Shown: positions 17,858 to 27,537, counted from the first letter of the stretch. The stretch is 64,000 bases of DNA from CAYRHJ01 sp964424105 (GCA_964424105.1 CAYRHJ010000004.1:62001-126000), one strand, 5' to 3'. Made by a program: numbers and translations. The notes: generated by a model from the letters alone, not told the origin.

Positions 17858-18586
17858 ATGCAAGAACGATTTTCAGACCGTGCCCGTCACGCGATGGCCT
17901 TGGCGAATCTCGAAGCTCGAAAGCTCGGGCATGATTTCCTGGCACCCGCCCATCTGCTCCTAGGCCTCATCTCCGAAGGGCAGTGCGTAGCCACCGAAGC
18001 CATGCGAATCTTCGACGTCGATCTCGACGGCGTTCGACAGGACGTGCAAAGCAAGCTGGGGCGAGGCAACGGATCTGCCGGTGTGGGCCGACGTGCGCAG
18101 ACCGATGAAACCAAGGCCGTGATTGAGGCTGCCATTCTGGAAGCTCGAAAGTTCGGTAACCGATACGTGGGAACGGAGCACCTGCTCATTGCCCTGCTGG
18201 AACAAAAGAACAGCATCCCAGCCCAGGCCCTCAGCTCGCGGGGATTGGAGGCCGAGCCTCTGCGAGAAAAGGCCTTGGCCCTGTTACGAGCCCCCGTGGA
18301 CAACATGCACGACCTGTCGCATTCGCGGCACGGCGATCTTGAATGGGTCCATCATGAAGAGCTGGCGAAGGCGTTTCGGTCGGGCAAGTTTTGGCACACC
18401 ATGATATTGGCGGTGGATGCAGCCAATCGCCTCGGTGCGGGCGAGGTAGCCCCGGTGCATCTGCTGATGGGGCTTCTGCGAGACTCGGACAGTGAAGTCG
18501 CCAAGCTTCTCAAGGACAAGGGGGTCACAGCCGATTGGGTCCGCGAACTCATCGTTCAAGGTGAAAATGCGAACGGCAACGCGTGA
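17858..18586 (+). CDS. Stand-alone Clp N-terminal-repeat protein (no ATPase)
   Basis: The product has 242 residues from the ATG at 17858 (GAGGT upstream). It consists of Clp-N half-repeats: residues 1-67 (SDRARHAMALANLEARKLGH ... LAPAHLLLGLI), 82-145 (EAAILEARKFGN ... VGTEHLLIALLEQ) and a third near 185-235 (TMILAVDAANRLGAG ... VAPVHLLMGLLRD). ClpA/ClpC normally carry two half-repeats, which dock adaptors and substrates, before two AAA modules; here there are three and no AAA module. An adaptor or decoy role toward ClpC/ClpB is inferred. The tRNA-Phe gene lies 108 bp downstream. Confidence 0.8.
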   Translation: MQERFSDRARHAMALANLEARKLGHDFLAPAHLLLGLISEGQCVATEAMRIFDVDLDGVRQDVQSKLGRGNGSAGVGRRAQTDETKAVIEAAILEARKFGNRYVGTEHLLIALLEQKNSIPAQALSSRGLEAEPLREKALALLRAPVDNMHDLSHSRHGDLEWVHHEELAKAFRSGKFWHTMILAVDAANRLGAGEVAPVHLLMGLLRDSDSEVAKLLKDKGVTADWVRELIVQGENANGNA

Positions 18587-18694
18587 AAACCCCTTCCCTA
18601 GCCCATCGAGCAGGTGTCTGCTTATTGCCTTCTTCCAAACGCGAGGATTCCTTGACCAAACCGCCCATCATTCATAGACTTCGGCTCGATCGTT

Positions 18695-18767
<73 letters not shown>

Positions 18768-19161
18768 GTCTTCCTTAGCGGCCTGTAGATGCGTTTTTCG
18801 CGGGCCAGGACCGCTTTTCTTGAAATTCACATTTCCGCTTGATTGCTCCATCGGCGCCCGCGAAGCGGCACAACACCGTGTCAACGAGTGACCAGCGGGG
18901 GGGGCGGGAACGGACAATCGGGCCCCGTGCGCCTCCCGAAAAGTGTCATTGGCGGTAAGAAAAAATCACTTGCCCTAGAATCCGCTGCCGGTGTATGACG
19001 TAATCGCGGTGGATTCCAATTTGACCCTCAAGGATCGCTCGGAACACGCACAACCTCTCGCTGGCCCCTGCAACACCGGCGAGGGCAAAACTCCCTTGGC
19101 CAGCCCGGATCGACTACGGATGTCGGCACATGCGCCCGTCAATCACGCACTCAGGAGGGAC
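18768..19161. other. 390 bp gap, nothing recognised
   Basis: An open frame runs through part of this stretch into the next gene, but the strong ribosome binding site at 19152-19160 marks the real start. A run of eight G near 18897 is the only notable sequence. Confidence 0.5.
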
Positions 19162-20238
19162 ATGATGAATAGGACCATCGCATCATTGCACGTGGCGGTC
19201 GCCGTGGCGGCCATCGTTGTTTGCCTCGCAAGCCCCGCGTTGGCCGAGGTCACCTTCGAATGGGCCACCGTCGGCAATCCCGGAAACGCGGCCGACCCGC
19301 TGAACTCGGGGACCTTCGCAGGCATCGGTTCGGTAGCGAACGACTTTCGCATCGCCAAACACGAGGTGACCAACGACCAGTACGCCGAGTTCCTCAACGC
19401 GGTGGCCACTTCAGACACCAACCGTCTATATAAAACAAACATGGGCTCCGAGGCCCGCGGCGGGATCACGCGGAACGTGTCTTCGGGCAGCGCCACGTAC
19501 GCCGTCAAGGCCAACATGGGCAATAAACCCGTGAACTACGTTTCGTTCTTCGACGCCATGCGTTTCGTGAATTGGCTGCACAACGGCCAGCCGACCGGTG
19601 CGCAGAATGTGAGCACGACGGAACACGGCGTGTACATCATCAGCGACGGCCTATCCGAAACCCGGGCGGCCGATGCGCTTTTCTTCATTCCGACGGATGA
19701 AGAATGGTACAAGTCGGCGTACCACCAGCCGTCGGGGGACGGGGGTGACGCCGACGATTACTGGTTGTACCCGACCGCAAGCAACAGCATTCCGACCGTT
19801 GCGACAGCCAACGCCACCGGCGACATCAGCAATCCGGGTGCGAACGTCGCGAACTACTTTGAAGGTGCGGACTGGAACGCGCAGAATGGCAACGTGACGA
19901 CTGTCGGCTCGGCTGGTGCAGCCAGCGAAAGCTTTTACGGAACCTCGGACCAGGGCGGCAACGTGTGGGAGTGGAATGAGACATTGGTATCGGGTTCTTT
20001 CCGCGTCCTCCGGGGCGGCTCGTGGGGCCTCCACGAGAACGACCTGCGGTCGTCGAACCGGCTCCTCGTCAACCCGTCGGACGAGTTCAGCCTCGTCGGG
20101 TTCCGTGTCGCAAGTCCTGCTTCTCAGGCTGATGTACCCGCCGTTTCCGAGTGGGCCCTGGCCGCGATGGCGCTGTTGGTCTTGACCGCGGGAACCATCG
20201 TGCATGGAAAGAGGGATCCGCGGCCAGCGCAGGCATAG
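19162..20238 (+). CDS. Exported formylglycine-generating-enzyme-like protein with IPTL-CTERM-type tail
   Basis: The product has 358 residues from 19162 (or 19165), right behind AGGAGGGA. A signal peptide (VAVAVAAIVVCLASPALA) is followed by an FGE/SUMF1 fold: KHEVTNDQYAEFLNAVA, VNYVSFFDAMRFVNWLH, FFIPTDEEWYKSAYH, and the hallmark GGNVWEWNE...FRVLRGGSWG. FGE enzymes oxidise a sulfatase Cys to formylglycine, but many exported relatives are binding domains. The paired Cys of the catalytic FGE are not evident here, so activity is doubtful. The C-terminus (VPAVSEWALAAMALLVL...KRDPR) is a sorting-type signal. No sulfatase is adjacent. Confidence 0.8.
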   Translation: MMNRTIASLHVAVAVAAIVVCLASPALAEVTFEWATVGNPGNAADPLNSGTFAGIGSVANDFRIAKHEVTNDQYAEFLNAVATSDTNRLYKTNMGSEARGGITRNVSSGSATYAVKANMGNKPVNYVSFFDAMRFVNWLHNGQPTGAQNVSTTEHGVYIISDGLSETRAADALFFIPTDEEWYKSAYHQPSGDGGDADDYWLYPTASNSIPTVATANATGDISNPGANVANYFEGADWNAQNGNVTTVGSAGAASESFYGTSDQGGNVWEWNETLVSGSFRVLRGGSWGLHENDLRSSNRLLVNPSDEFSLVGFRVASPASQADVPAVSEWALAAMALLVLTAGTIVHGKRDPRPAQA

Positions 20239-20671
20239 CCGAACGTGGCCGCGATCATCCAGCCCGGTCGCTTCCATTTGTGCGGCGAGACGGGAGTTGA
20301 CATTTGTCGCGAGCGTCGCCAGTCACGGGATCGATCTCACTGTAGGTCCAGCGCGGGCGTCGTGGTCGTGCCCCGCGAACCGCCGGACGCGACCGTATGT
20401 GCCCATCGACCATCGTATGTCGGGTGCATCTCCGACGCACCCTTCCCGCCACCACCGAGTTTCCGACTCATTAACAGGACTGATTGCTCAAGTCGCCCTC
20501 CGTCTCTGCCGACGACCACCATGCAGCCTGCCCGCCCCATGAATCCCCGGCGGGCGAATGGGAACCGGCTGCACCCCTTGCGGGGTAGGCGCAGGGTGCT
20601 TGGCGTACAGGCTTGGGCGCGTCCCGGACGCACCCTGTCGCTCCGTCGATTCTCACGCACAAGGACGTGCC
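20239..20671. other. 430 bp gap with one long inverted repeat
   Basis: Nothing coding is supported. Near 20590-20636, gcagggtgc pairs with gcaccctg across about 30 bases just upstream of the ExeA-like gene. It could fold in the leader of that transcript, but no regulatory family is recognised. Confidence 0.4.
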
Positions 20672-21484
20672 ATGTACCTCGACCACTTTCATCTTCGCGA
20701 GATGCCTTTCAGCATCACTCCCAACCCGCGGTTTCTCTACCTGACCCGTGGCCACCGGCAAGCGCTCGACCACCTGCTCTTCGGCGTCCGACAACGCAAG
20801 GGGTTCATCGTCCTGACCGGAGACGTCGGAACCGGCAAGACCACCCTCTGCCGGGCCTTGCTCGACGAGCTGGATTCCACCTACACGACGGCCATGATCC
20901 TCAACCCCCGACTTTCCGAGACGCAACTTCTGCGGGCCATCGTCGCGGAGCTGGGAGTGACCAAGCCTCGCTCCGACCGCTTCAGCCTGTTGCAGCAGCT
21001 CAACAACTTCCTGCTCGACGAATGGCGGGCACGTCGCGATTGTGTCCTGGTCATTGATGAAGCCCAACACCTTTCCATCGACGCATTGGAACAGGTCAGA
21101 CTGCTCAGCAACCTGGAGACCGACGATCGAAAGCTCCTGCAAATCGTTATGTGCGGCCAAACAGAGCTTGCGGTCAAATTGGCCCACCCTCGGCTGCGTC
21201 AACTCAGCCAACGCATCACCGTCAGAGGCCGAGTCGCATCCATCGCACGAGACGAAATCGCCACCTACATCCGTCATCGCCTGGAAGTAGCCGGTGGCCT
21301 CGGAACCCCGTCGTTTGACCCCGAATCGGTCGAGGTCGTGTTCGAACACACCGGCGGAGTCCCACGATTGGTCAACGCCGTTTGCGACCTTTCCCTGCTC
21401 GCTGCGTTCGCGGGAGGTGAAGACCGGGTCCACCGCAGCCATGCGGAGACCGCCGTTCACGAACTACAGGAAAGCCTGACATGA
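20672..21484 (+). CDS. ExeA/MshM-like AAA ATPase
   Basis: The product has 270 residues. The start at 20672 gives the family signature MYLDHFHLREMPFSITPNPR. Walker A is TGDVGTGKTTLCRAL and Walker B is VLVIDEAQHLS, followed by LSNLETDDRKLLQIVMCGQ. ExeA-type ATPases assist assembly of the type II secretion secretin or MSHA-type pili, often with a peptidoglycan-binding domain that is absent here. The stop overlaps the next start as ATGA, indicating translational coupling with the GspB-like gene. Confidence 0.9.
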   Translation: MYLDHFHLREMPFSITPNPRFLYLTRGHRQALDHLLFGVRQRKGFIVLTGDVGTGKTTLCRALLDELDSTYTTAMILNPRLSETQLLRAIVAELGVTKPRSDRFSLLQQLNNFLLDEWRARRDCVLVIDEAQHLSIDALEQVRLLSNLETDDRKLLQIVMCGQTELAVKLAHPRLRQLSQRITVRGRVASIARDEIATYIRHRLEVAGGLGTPSFDPESVEVVFEHTGGVPRLVNAVCDLSLLAAFAGGEDRVHRSHAETAVHELQESLT

Positions 21485-22215
21485 GCGTGATTCAAGATGC
21501 CTTGCGGCGGGCCGATGTGGCCAAACAGGGTTCGTCAATCTCTCCGAACGCAACATCAGGCCAGCGCGTCATCAACCGAGCGGAGGCGAAGCTGACCGCC
21601 AACCTCCTTGCTGAGCCGGTCATTCAAAAGACATCGAAACAAGTCGATCACAGCGATCGCTCGTGGCGAGAATGGTTGGCACTCGCCGTAGTCATTCTCG
21701 CCATCCTGGCTGTGCTGGTGACCACCGGCCTATCGAAGCCGTTTATCCAGGACACCGACGGTGCCACTTTCCCGGCATCGATGAATCAAACGCAGTCGAT
21801 TCCATCCCAGGCGCTCATCGGCGAGAACGCGCTTCCAAGCACCACGTCCCACGTCGCGAATTCACCCACCGTTGACCCAGGCGAAGTTGAACCTATCGAC
21901 ATCGGACCAGTCAACAATGGCCTTTTGAACGGACGAAATTCCGGTCGGCCGCCGGAATCGATGGCAGCGGTGAACTCCTACACCGCGCGTCGATATGATT
22001 TAAGTGGCGTCGTCATGGGGCCGTCCGGTCGGCGGGCCGTCATCAACAATTCCATGGTGGCCGTCGGCGATGAAATCGACGGCGCCACCGTCATTCAAAT
22101 TACGGCCACGACCGCCCGACTCAACGCCGATGCCCGGCAAATTGACTTGCACTTGAAACCGACAGCCAACCAACCCAGCGGGTACAAGCCGGCCGCCCAT
22201 TCACCGGAAAACTAA
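21481..22215 (+). CDS. GspB-like general secretion pathway protein
   Basis: The 244-residue product starts MSVIQDALRRADV, typical of proteins paired with ExeA. It has one transmembrane helix (LALAVVILAILAVLVTTGL, near residues 65-83), a Ser/Pro/Asn-rich spacer, and a C-terminal periplasmic domain of about 60 residues (YDLSGVVMGPSGRRAVINN ... VAVGDEIDGATVIQI). That domain matches the GspB/PulB C-terminal pattern. With the ATPase encoded before it, it probably supports secretin or pilus assembly through the cell wall. No other type II secretion genes are in the window. Confidence 0.8.
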   Translation: MSVIQDALRRADVAKQGSSISPNATSGQRVINRAEAKLTANLLAEPVIQKTSKQVDHSDRSWREWLALAVVILAILAVLVTTGLSKPFIQDTDGATFPASMNQTQSIPSQALIGENALPSTTSHVANSPTVDPGEVEPIDIGPVNNGLLNGRNSGRPPESMAAVNSYTARRYDLSGVVMGPSGRRAVINNSMVAVGDEIDGATVIQITATTARLNADARQIDLHLKPTANQPSGYKPAAHSPEN

Positions 22216-22236
22216 TGTGCCGCCGATATTCAACAA

Positions 22237-22665
22237 ATGGATCCGCGAATGCTGCCTGATCCGCACGATTTCAAGAACTTGCGAATTCTCCTAGCCGACG
22301 ATTCAGTCGCCTACCGCAAAATTCTCCGGCTCCTGCTGAACCGACTTGGTTGTACGGAAATCGTCGAAGCTCCCAACGGCAAAATCGCGCTGTCGAAGAT
22401 TCACGAAAAACCTCCCGATCTGCTGATTTCCGATTGGTACATGCCCGCTGTCGGTGGCCTTGATTTGGTGCGAAGAATACGTTGGGAGGGTTATACGTTT
22501 CCGGTGATCATGTGCACGACGGAATCTCAGCGTATCCGCGTTCGCGAAGCCGCCCGCGCCGGCGTGACGCTGTATGTCGTCAAGCCCTTCACGAAAGAAA
22601 CACTGATTGCAAAAATCAAGGAAGCGCTTGATAGGACGCCGCGACCATCCCTGGAAACCCCGTGA
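22237..22665 (+). CDS. CheY-like single-domain response regulator
   Basis: The 142-residue product is a lone receiver domain. The acidic pair is in ILLADDSVAYRK, the phosphoacceptor Asp in LLISDWYMP, the Thr in IMCTTES, and the Lys in YVVKPFTKETL. It has no output domain, so it must act by protein contact, as CheY does. It follows the ExeA/GspB pair by 21 bp and may regulate pilus or secretion function. No histidine kinase is nearby. Confidence 0.9.
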   Translation: MDPRMLPDPHDFKNLRILLADDSVAYRKILRLLLNRLGCTEIVEAPNGKIALSKIHEKPPDLLISDWYMPAVGGLDLVRRIRWEGYTFPVIMCTTESQRIRVREAARAGVTLYVVKPFTKETLIAKIKEALDRTPRPSLETP

Positions 22666-22717
22666 TTTCCGGGCTACGAAATCAGCATTCAGTCACATTG
22701 AATTCCTGCCTGCGGAC

Positions 22718-22761
22718 AAAAAAGAAAGCACCATGCGTCCTTGGGACAACACGGTGCTTTC
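22718..22761 (-). terminator. Intrinsic terminator of nrdJ
   Basis: Read on the minus strand, GAAAGCACCGTG (22761-22750) pairs with CATGGTGCTTTC (22735-22724), with one mismatch, and is followed by six T. It lies 240 bp beyond the nrdJ stop. The rest of the 22666-22999 gap is AT-richer and shows no gene. Confidence 0.8.
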
Positions 22762-22999
22762 CGGAGGGGAAAGAAGCCAGACGTAAATAATGATTCAGAG
22801 TCGAGTTACGGTCAAGCCCTCCGATAATTTATTAATAACTGAAGTCAATTCCAGCCTCCAACAGTCGATTTGCATGCACGCGCTTATGAGAGATGCTATC
22901 GGCGATTGGACCGGAAACAGTTAAGACCAATCCAGTGGATTCTAAACAAACAACCGGAAAAGTCAGCAAAATCCCCCTAAATTAATCCGGACTACTGCC

Positions 23000-25747
23000 C
23001 TAGCATTGCGCGAAACCGCAAAACTCACACTTTAGGCAGCCCTCGGCGAAACGTAGGGCATTTTGGCAATCCGGGCAAATCACTTTGAAGTGCTCCTCGT
23101 GCGACATTCTCTCCGGAATGGAAACGTTAAATCGGGACGATTTCTCGGAATTCGGATGGACACCGTTGTTGCCACCGCTCGTACCGCCGTTGCTTGGAAC
23201 ACCGTGTGAAACGGCGTGGTTCGTGCCGCGGTTTGACACGCCGCTGTTTGGAATGCCGTTTTTTCCATTTTTCCTGGGTTGAGGCCAGTCTTTGGCCAAC
23301 TCGCACGGGTCATATTCACCCATCAGCAGGCTACTGAGTCCCACTCGAGATTTGGCTCGAGCGTAGGTTTCCAGGGCACGTGCCAACGCGTCACCCAGAC
23401 TACGAACCTTTCCTTCGCGTGTCGGAATCTGCAAACTCGATCCGATCCCCTTGAGCTGCCGGATCACGTGGTGAAGCCGACCCCCCGAGCGCAGCCACAG
23501 ACTGGTCAGTCGGCAGATGGCCTCCAGGTCGCTGTTGGCGAGGTCACCACCCTTGCCGAGCTGGGCGAACACTTCCAACTCCCGGTCGGACTTGGGATTG
23601 ACCGTGATTTGTACGTGCATATTGCCGAACGGGGTCATCTGGCGAATTCGCACCGCACACGCGATATCCTGCAAAGTTTGCGGCTCGGGGATGGGGCGGG
23701 AGTTGTCGGCGATGGGCACGCTGGGCTGCTCGCTCTTGCGATGTTTGGGCGGCGCGTCTTTCTGGGCTGCCCCCTTTTCCTCACCCTGCTTGAGCGCCAT
23801 GGGTTGATGGCCTCGACATCCGTTACGATAGACCGTGACTCCTTTGCAGCGCGTCCGGAAGGCGTCAAGGTAGATCTGCTCGACGTCGGCCACGGTGGCG
23901 GATTCCGGGAAGTTGATGGTTTTGGATATCGAGGCGTCGCAATGGCGTTGGAAGGCAGCCTGCATTTCGACGTGGGCCTGCGGGGAAATGTCATGAGCGC
24001 ACACGAAGACGCGGCGGATATCCTCGGGGACGGCGTCGATGCCAGCGAGGGTGCCGTCCCTGGCAACTTGATCCATCAACACCTCGCTGAACAATTCGCG
24101 CTGCTTGGCGACTCTCTCAAAAATGGCGTTGGTTTCGACCATGGGTGATGCATCGTTGAGCCGGTCGCGAAGCACGTTTCGATAAAATGCCAAACTGAAC
24201 AGCGGTTCGATGCCACATGAGCAACCGGCGATCATGCTGATGGTCCCGGTGGGCGCGACGGTTGTACACGTGGCATTTCTCATGGGGCGATGATGCACGG
24301 TGTCCCAAATGCTGCCTTCCCAATTGGGGAAGGAACCTCGTTCACGGGCCAGGTGTTCGCCGGCGTCATGCGATTCCTGGTCGACGAATTGCATGAACCG
24401 TTTGCCCCAGGCCACCCCCTCGGGCGTGTTGTAGCCCACGCCAAGCAGAAAGAGCGCGTCGGCGAAGCCCATGACACCCAGACCGATCTTGCGATTGTTC
24501 TTGCAGATGCGGTCGATTTGGGGCAGGGGATACTTGTTGGCGTCGATGACGTTGTCAAGAAAACGGGTGCAGTCGGCTACGATCTTCCGCAGGGAATCCC
24601 AATCGACGCGAGCCTGCGACGTGCATCCGTTCACGACGACCTTGGCGAGATTGATGCTGCCCAGATTGCAGGCTTCGAAGGGCAGCAGCGGCTGCTCGCC
24701 ACAAGGATTGGTCGCTTCCATGCGTCCGACGTGCGGCGTGGGGTTGGCTTGGTTGATCCGATCGATGAAAACCACACCCGGTTCACCGGTGCGCCAGGCG
24801 TTATGAACGATAATGTTCCATATATCTCGCTTGGTGTAACACTCCGCGTCGTCCGTCATTTGAGCATCGATTTGCGGCAAATTGCGGATGTCATATTCCC
24901 AGATTTTGAGCGCCTTGGGCAGGTAGTATGCTTTTCCGGTTCGCGGATTGACGACCGCATGCAACGAATCGGGTTTGGCCTGAAATTCGTCCATCCAGTC
25001 GTCGGAAATCTTTACGGAAATATTGTAATTCGTGAACTGGTCGAGATTCTCCTTGGCATGCAGGAACTTCAGAATATCGGGATGGTGGATGTTCATCATC
25101 CCCATGTTCGCCCCTCGACGAAACGCGCCCTGTTGAATCGCGTTGGTGGCTTCGCTGAAGGCCCGCCAAAAACTGATGGGTCCACTGGTGTTCCCGCCCG
25201 AGCTGCTGATGAAATCCCCGGTTGGGCGAAGCTCGTCGAAGGCAAAACCCGTACCCCCGCCGGCCTTTTGAATCAGCGCGGTGTACTTGATGGAATCGAA
25301 GATGCCGTCGATGCTGTCAGGAACGGGCAGCACGAAACAGGCGCTGAGCATGCCCATCCCCCGGCCGGCATTCATCAGCGTCGGGCTGTTGGGCATGAAA
25401 GCCTGCGAGACCATCAAGTCGTAGAACCGTTGTTCCCACCTGTCGCGGTTGCTCAAGTCGGGGTCATACATTAGTTCGACGTCGGCCATCGTCTTGGCGA
25501 CACGCCGGAAAAGCTCCTGGGGTGTTTCTACACATTGGCCGGTCTCGTCCTTGATGAGATACCGCGCCCGGAGGACGCGAAGAGCGTTGCCGACGAAGGG
25601 GTTCCGGGCTTCGTCGGCCACGCACGAGCCTGGTGCTTCACCTGCTAGGCCTGTTTGGGCATGGTCTGATTCGATTTGCTGCAATTCGGCGGTCCCCGTC
25701 GAATCGCACGTTTCCCAACATCCTTGTTGATTGATTAGGTTCGCCAT
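23000..25747 (-). CDS. nrdJ: Adenosylcobalamin-dependent (class II) ribonucleotide reductase
   Basis: The product has 915 residues from the ATG at 25747, preceded by GGAGGGAG; a longer frame to 25846 lacks a ribosome binding site. It reduces ribonucleotides to deoxyribonucleotides using B12. Visible features are the active-site Cys region LSACFVLPVPDSIDGIF, FAFDELRPTGDFISSSGG, the NPCGEQPLLPFEACNLGSINL loop region, and TTVAPTGTISMIAG. A TSCPD-type domain lies near residue 690-790 (MTPFGNMHVQITVN). A linker rich in Asn, Gly and Ser follows, then a C-terminal Cys cluster (CPDC ... CLKCEFCGFAQC) that could bind zinc or deliver reducing equivalents. A candidate NrdR box pair lies upstream. Confidence 0.95.
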   Translation of the reverse strand: MANLINQQGCWETCDSTGTAELQQIESDHAQTGLAGEAPGSCVADEARNPFVGNALRVLRARYLIKDETGQCVETPQELFRRVAKTMADVELMYDPDLSNRDRWEQRFYDLMVSQAFMPNSPTLMNAGRGMGMLSACFVLPVPDSIDGIFDSIKYTALIQKAGGGTGFAFDELRPTGDFISSSGGNTSGPISFWRAFSEATNAIQQGAFRRGANMGMMNIHHPDILKFLHAKENLDQFTNYNISVKISDDWMDEFQAKPDSLHAVVNPRTGKAYYLPKALKIWEYDIRNLPQIDAQMTDDAECYTKRDIWNIIVHNAWRTGEPGVVFIDRINQANPTPHVGRMEATNPCGEQPLLPFEACNLGSINLAKVVVNGCTSQARVDWDSLRKIVADCTRFLDNVIDANKYPLPQIDRICKNNRKIGLGVMGFADALFLLGVGYNTPEGVAWGKRFMQFVDQESHDAGEHLARERGSFPNWEGSIWDTVHHRPMRNATCTTVAPTGTISMIAGCSCGIEPLFSLAFYRNVLRDRLNDASPMVETNAIFERVAKQRELFSEVLMDQVARDGTLAGIDAVPEDIRRVFVCAHDISPQAHVEMQAAFQRHCDASISKTINFPESATVADVEQIYLDAFRTRCKGVTVYRNGCRGHQPMALKQGEEKGAAQKDAPPKHRKSEQPSVPIADNSRPIPEPQTLQDIACAVRIRQMTPFGNMHVQITVNPKSDRELEVFAQLGKGGDLANSDLEAICRLTSLWLRSGGRLHHVIRQLKGIGSSLQIPTREGKVRSLGDALARALETYARAKSRVGLSSLLMGEYDPCELAKDWPQPRKNGKNGIPNSGVSNRGTNHAVSHGVPSNGGTSGGNNGVHPNSEKSSRFNVSIPERMSHEEHFKVICPDCQNALRFAEGCLKCEFCGFAQC

Positions 25748-25926
25748 GAGACTCCCTCCATGCGCAGAGGCCTTCGTCTTTCCCGGCACCGAACGAAGTG
25801 AAAACGGATCGGCCCGGCATCCACTCGCCGCGGAAACAAGCAACACCGACCATTCGGCAGGAGGCCCAGACGCGCCAATCTAGCCCCCCGGAACCCCCGA
25901 TTCGATCCCGCCGGGCCGGTGCCTTG

Positions 25927-25974
25927 CTACCATATATGGTGGCAAGGGGGCGAATGTATCGCTATATCTAGGGT
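25927..25974 (-). promoter_or_regulatory. Candidate tandem NrdR boxes upstream of nrdJ
   Basis: The 16-mers at 25927-25942 (ctaccatatatggtgg) and 25959-25974 (tcgctatatctagggt) match the remembered NrdR consensus acaCwAtATaTwGtgt at 11 and 12 of 16 positions. They are spaced 32 bp apart, the spacing expected for adjacent NrdR sites. The first sits inside a 26 bp near-perfect palindrome (25922-25947). They lie about 180 bp upstream of the nrdJ start and about 230 bp before the divergent glycosylase gene. Confidence 0.45.
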
Positions 25975-26200
25975 CCGTCAACACAAATCGCCAACAAATG
26001 ATATCGCATATGTGAAATACCAGGCCTGCATCGCGCAATCTCCAATGTGGAAATATGTTACAACAATTCTGCCCCGCAATTCACAAGCCACGGGTTCGAG
26101 AACCAGGCTCCGAATTGTTAAGAATGCGCGAAGGGGCCCGCCTGAAGCGGAGAGGCGCTGTCACTTGCCGCGAAGGCGTCGCAATGATACGGATGATGGC

Positions 26201-27205
26201 ATGGAGATTCGGAGCACTTACCTACACGTCCCCCGCCCATTCAGCCTGAAGGCCACGGCTTTGGGGCATGGGTGGCATGAATGTTCGCCACTTTCGTGGA
26301 GCGAAGCCGGCCAATGTTTGCAGGTCATCGAACGCAAGGGGAACATGCCCATTCGCCTGTCCCTGACGTCAACGGCGCCCAGCGCCCGTCGACGAACGTC
26401 TAGCCGGACGCGTCAAGAAGGTGAAGCGCCTCGGCCGGCTTCATTCGCGCGGGGGAAAGTGCGGGTGAATCTGACGCTCGAAGCCGACGAACTGAGTGAC
26501 GAAACCATGGCACTTATTCGCCGGCGCGCGGGCGTCATGCTGCGGGCCGATCTGGACCTGACGGGGTTTTGTGAAGTCGCCGGGGAACACGCCAAACTTC
26601 CCACGGCGCTGGCGATCGGCGCGGGACGGTTTCTTCGGTCAGCTTCCATGACGGAGAACATCATCAAGACCGTCTGCGGGACCAACGTGAATTGGGCGCA
26701 GGCCGTCAAGATGATCAATCGGATCGGACAATTGGGTCCCGCGCTGCCGCATTTTCGCAGCCTGAACGCCTGGCCAACGCCGCGAGAAATCCTGAACGCG
26801 GGCGAAGACTATCTGCTCAACGTCGCACGGGTGGGTTATCGCGCTGACTCCATTTTGAAATTATGTCGATCGATTGTAGACGGCGAGTTCGATCCGGAAG
26901 ATTTGGACACGCTGGCCCAAACCGCCTCAACACAGGAGTTGTATGAACGATTGTTGTCCATCCGCGGCATCGGCCCAACGAGCGCGAATTACCTGTTGAC
27001 GTTTCTGGGGCGTTTCGATCGGATGGCCATCGACAGTTGGACGCTCACCTACGCGGGACGGACCTATTTCAAGGGTCGCAAGCCGACGGTCAAGCAGGTG
27101 GAAGCGGTGTACGCGCGTTTCGGCGATTGGAAGCAACTGGTGTGGTGGTACGAGCAATGGCTGGAATGGGGCACGGCGAAGTCGATGCTGAACGGCGGCG
27201 GGTGA
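26201..27205 (+). CDS. HhH-GPD DNA glycosylase (3-methyladenine glycosylase-like)
   Basis: The product has about 334 residues. The ATG at 26201 includes what looks like the family's N-terminal segment (YLHVPRPFSLKATALGHGWH). The core has the helix-hairpin-helix (LLSIRGIGPTSANYLLTF) and the catalytic Asp region (RFDRMAIDSWT). Such enzymes excise damaged bases in base excision repair. No Cys cluster for an iron-sulfur site is present, which argues against an endonuclease III type. There is no clear ribosome binding site, so the start may be slightly different. Confidence 0.8.
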   Translation: MEIRSTYLHVPRPFSLKATALGHGWHECSPLSWSEAGQCLQVIERKGNMPIRLSLTSTAPSARRRTSSRTRQEGEAPRPASFARGKVRVNLTLEADELSDETMALIRRRAGVMLRADLDLTGFCEVAGEHAKLPTALAIGAGRFLRSASMTENIIKTVCGTNVNWAQAVKMINRIGQLGPALPHFRSLNAWPTPREILNAGEDYLLNVARVGYRADSILKLCRSIVDGEFDPEDLDTLAQTASTQELYERLLSIRGIGPTSANYLLTFLGRFDRMAIDSWTLTYAGRTYFKGRKPTVKQVEAVYARFGDWKQLVWWYEQWLEWGTAKSMLNGGG

Positions 27206-27222
27206 AATCGATTACTTGAGCG

Positions 27223-27289
27223 CCTGACACAATGGCGGACCTGTCATTCGAATAGACGGGAAGACCGCTCGCTGACGGTCGCGGCTCTG
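27223..27289 (+). repeat. Duplicated 50 bp block joined to an agagccgcgacc palindrome, copy 1
   Basis: The block cctgacacaatggcggacct...attcgaatagac followed by gaagaccgctcgct recurs at 27889-27938 with four or five differences. In copy 1 it is followed directly by the complete palindrome; in copy 2 the palindrome is split by about 30 extra bases. Confidence 0.8.
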
Positions 27290-27537
27290 TTAAGAGGGGG
27301 ATGAGGTGGGAAGAGAAGACCGCGCGCGTCGCGCTCGCGGCTCGTTTAAGATGCGGGTGAAACCAGCCCTACGAACGGCGATCATCGGGACCCCACCCAT
27401 CGCTGCGCGATGAATGGGGCACCCGCGCGATCATCGAGCGAGAATTGACAGGATTTACAAGATTGACAGGATGAATCCGGGCCGGTCGGCGGTCCGCACG
27501 TTTATAAAACCCGCGACATTCGGCCACACGGTTTAGT

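Noticed and set aside
24290..25474. Long open frame antisense to nrdJ
   Set aside because: It mirrors the conserved nrdJ codons and has no recognisable protein features.
25748..25920. Cobalamin riboswitch upstream of the B12-dependent nrdJ
   Set aside because: No B12 box or typical conserved core could be found on the minus strand.
26085..26110. tRNA-like gggttcgagaacc sequence
   Set aside because: The stem is wrong for a T arm and no acceptor or anticodon arm can be placed around it.
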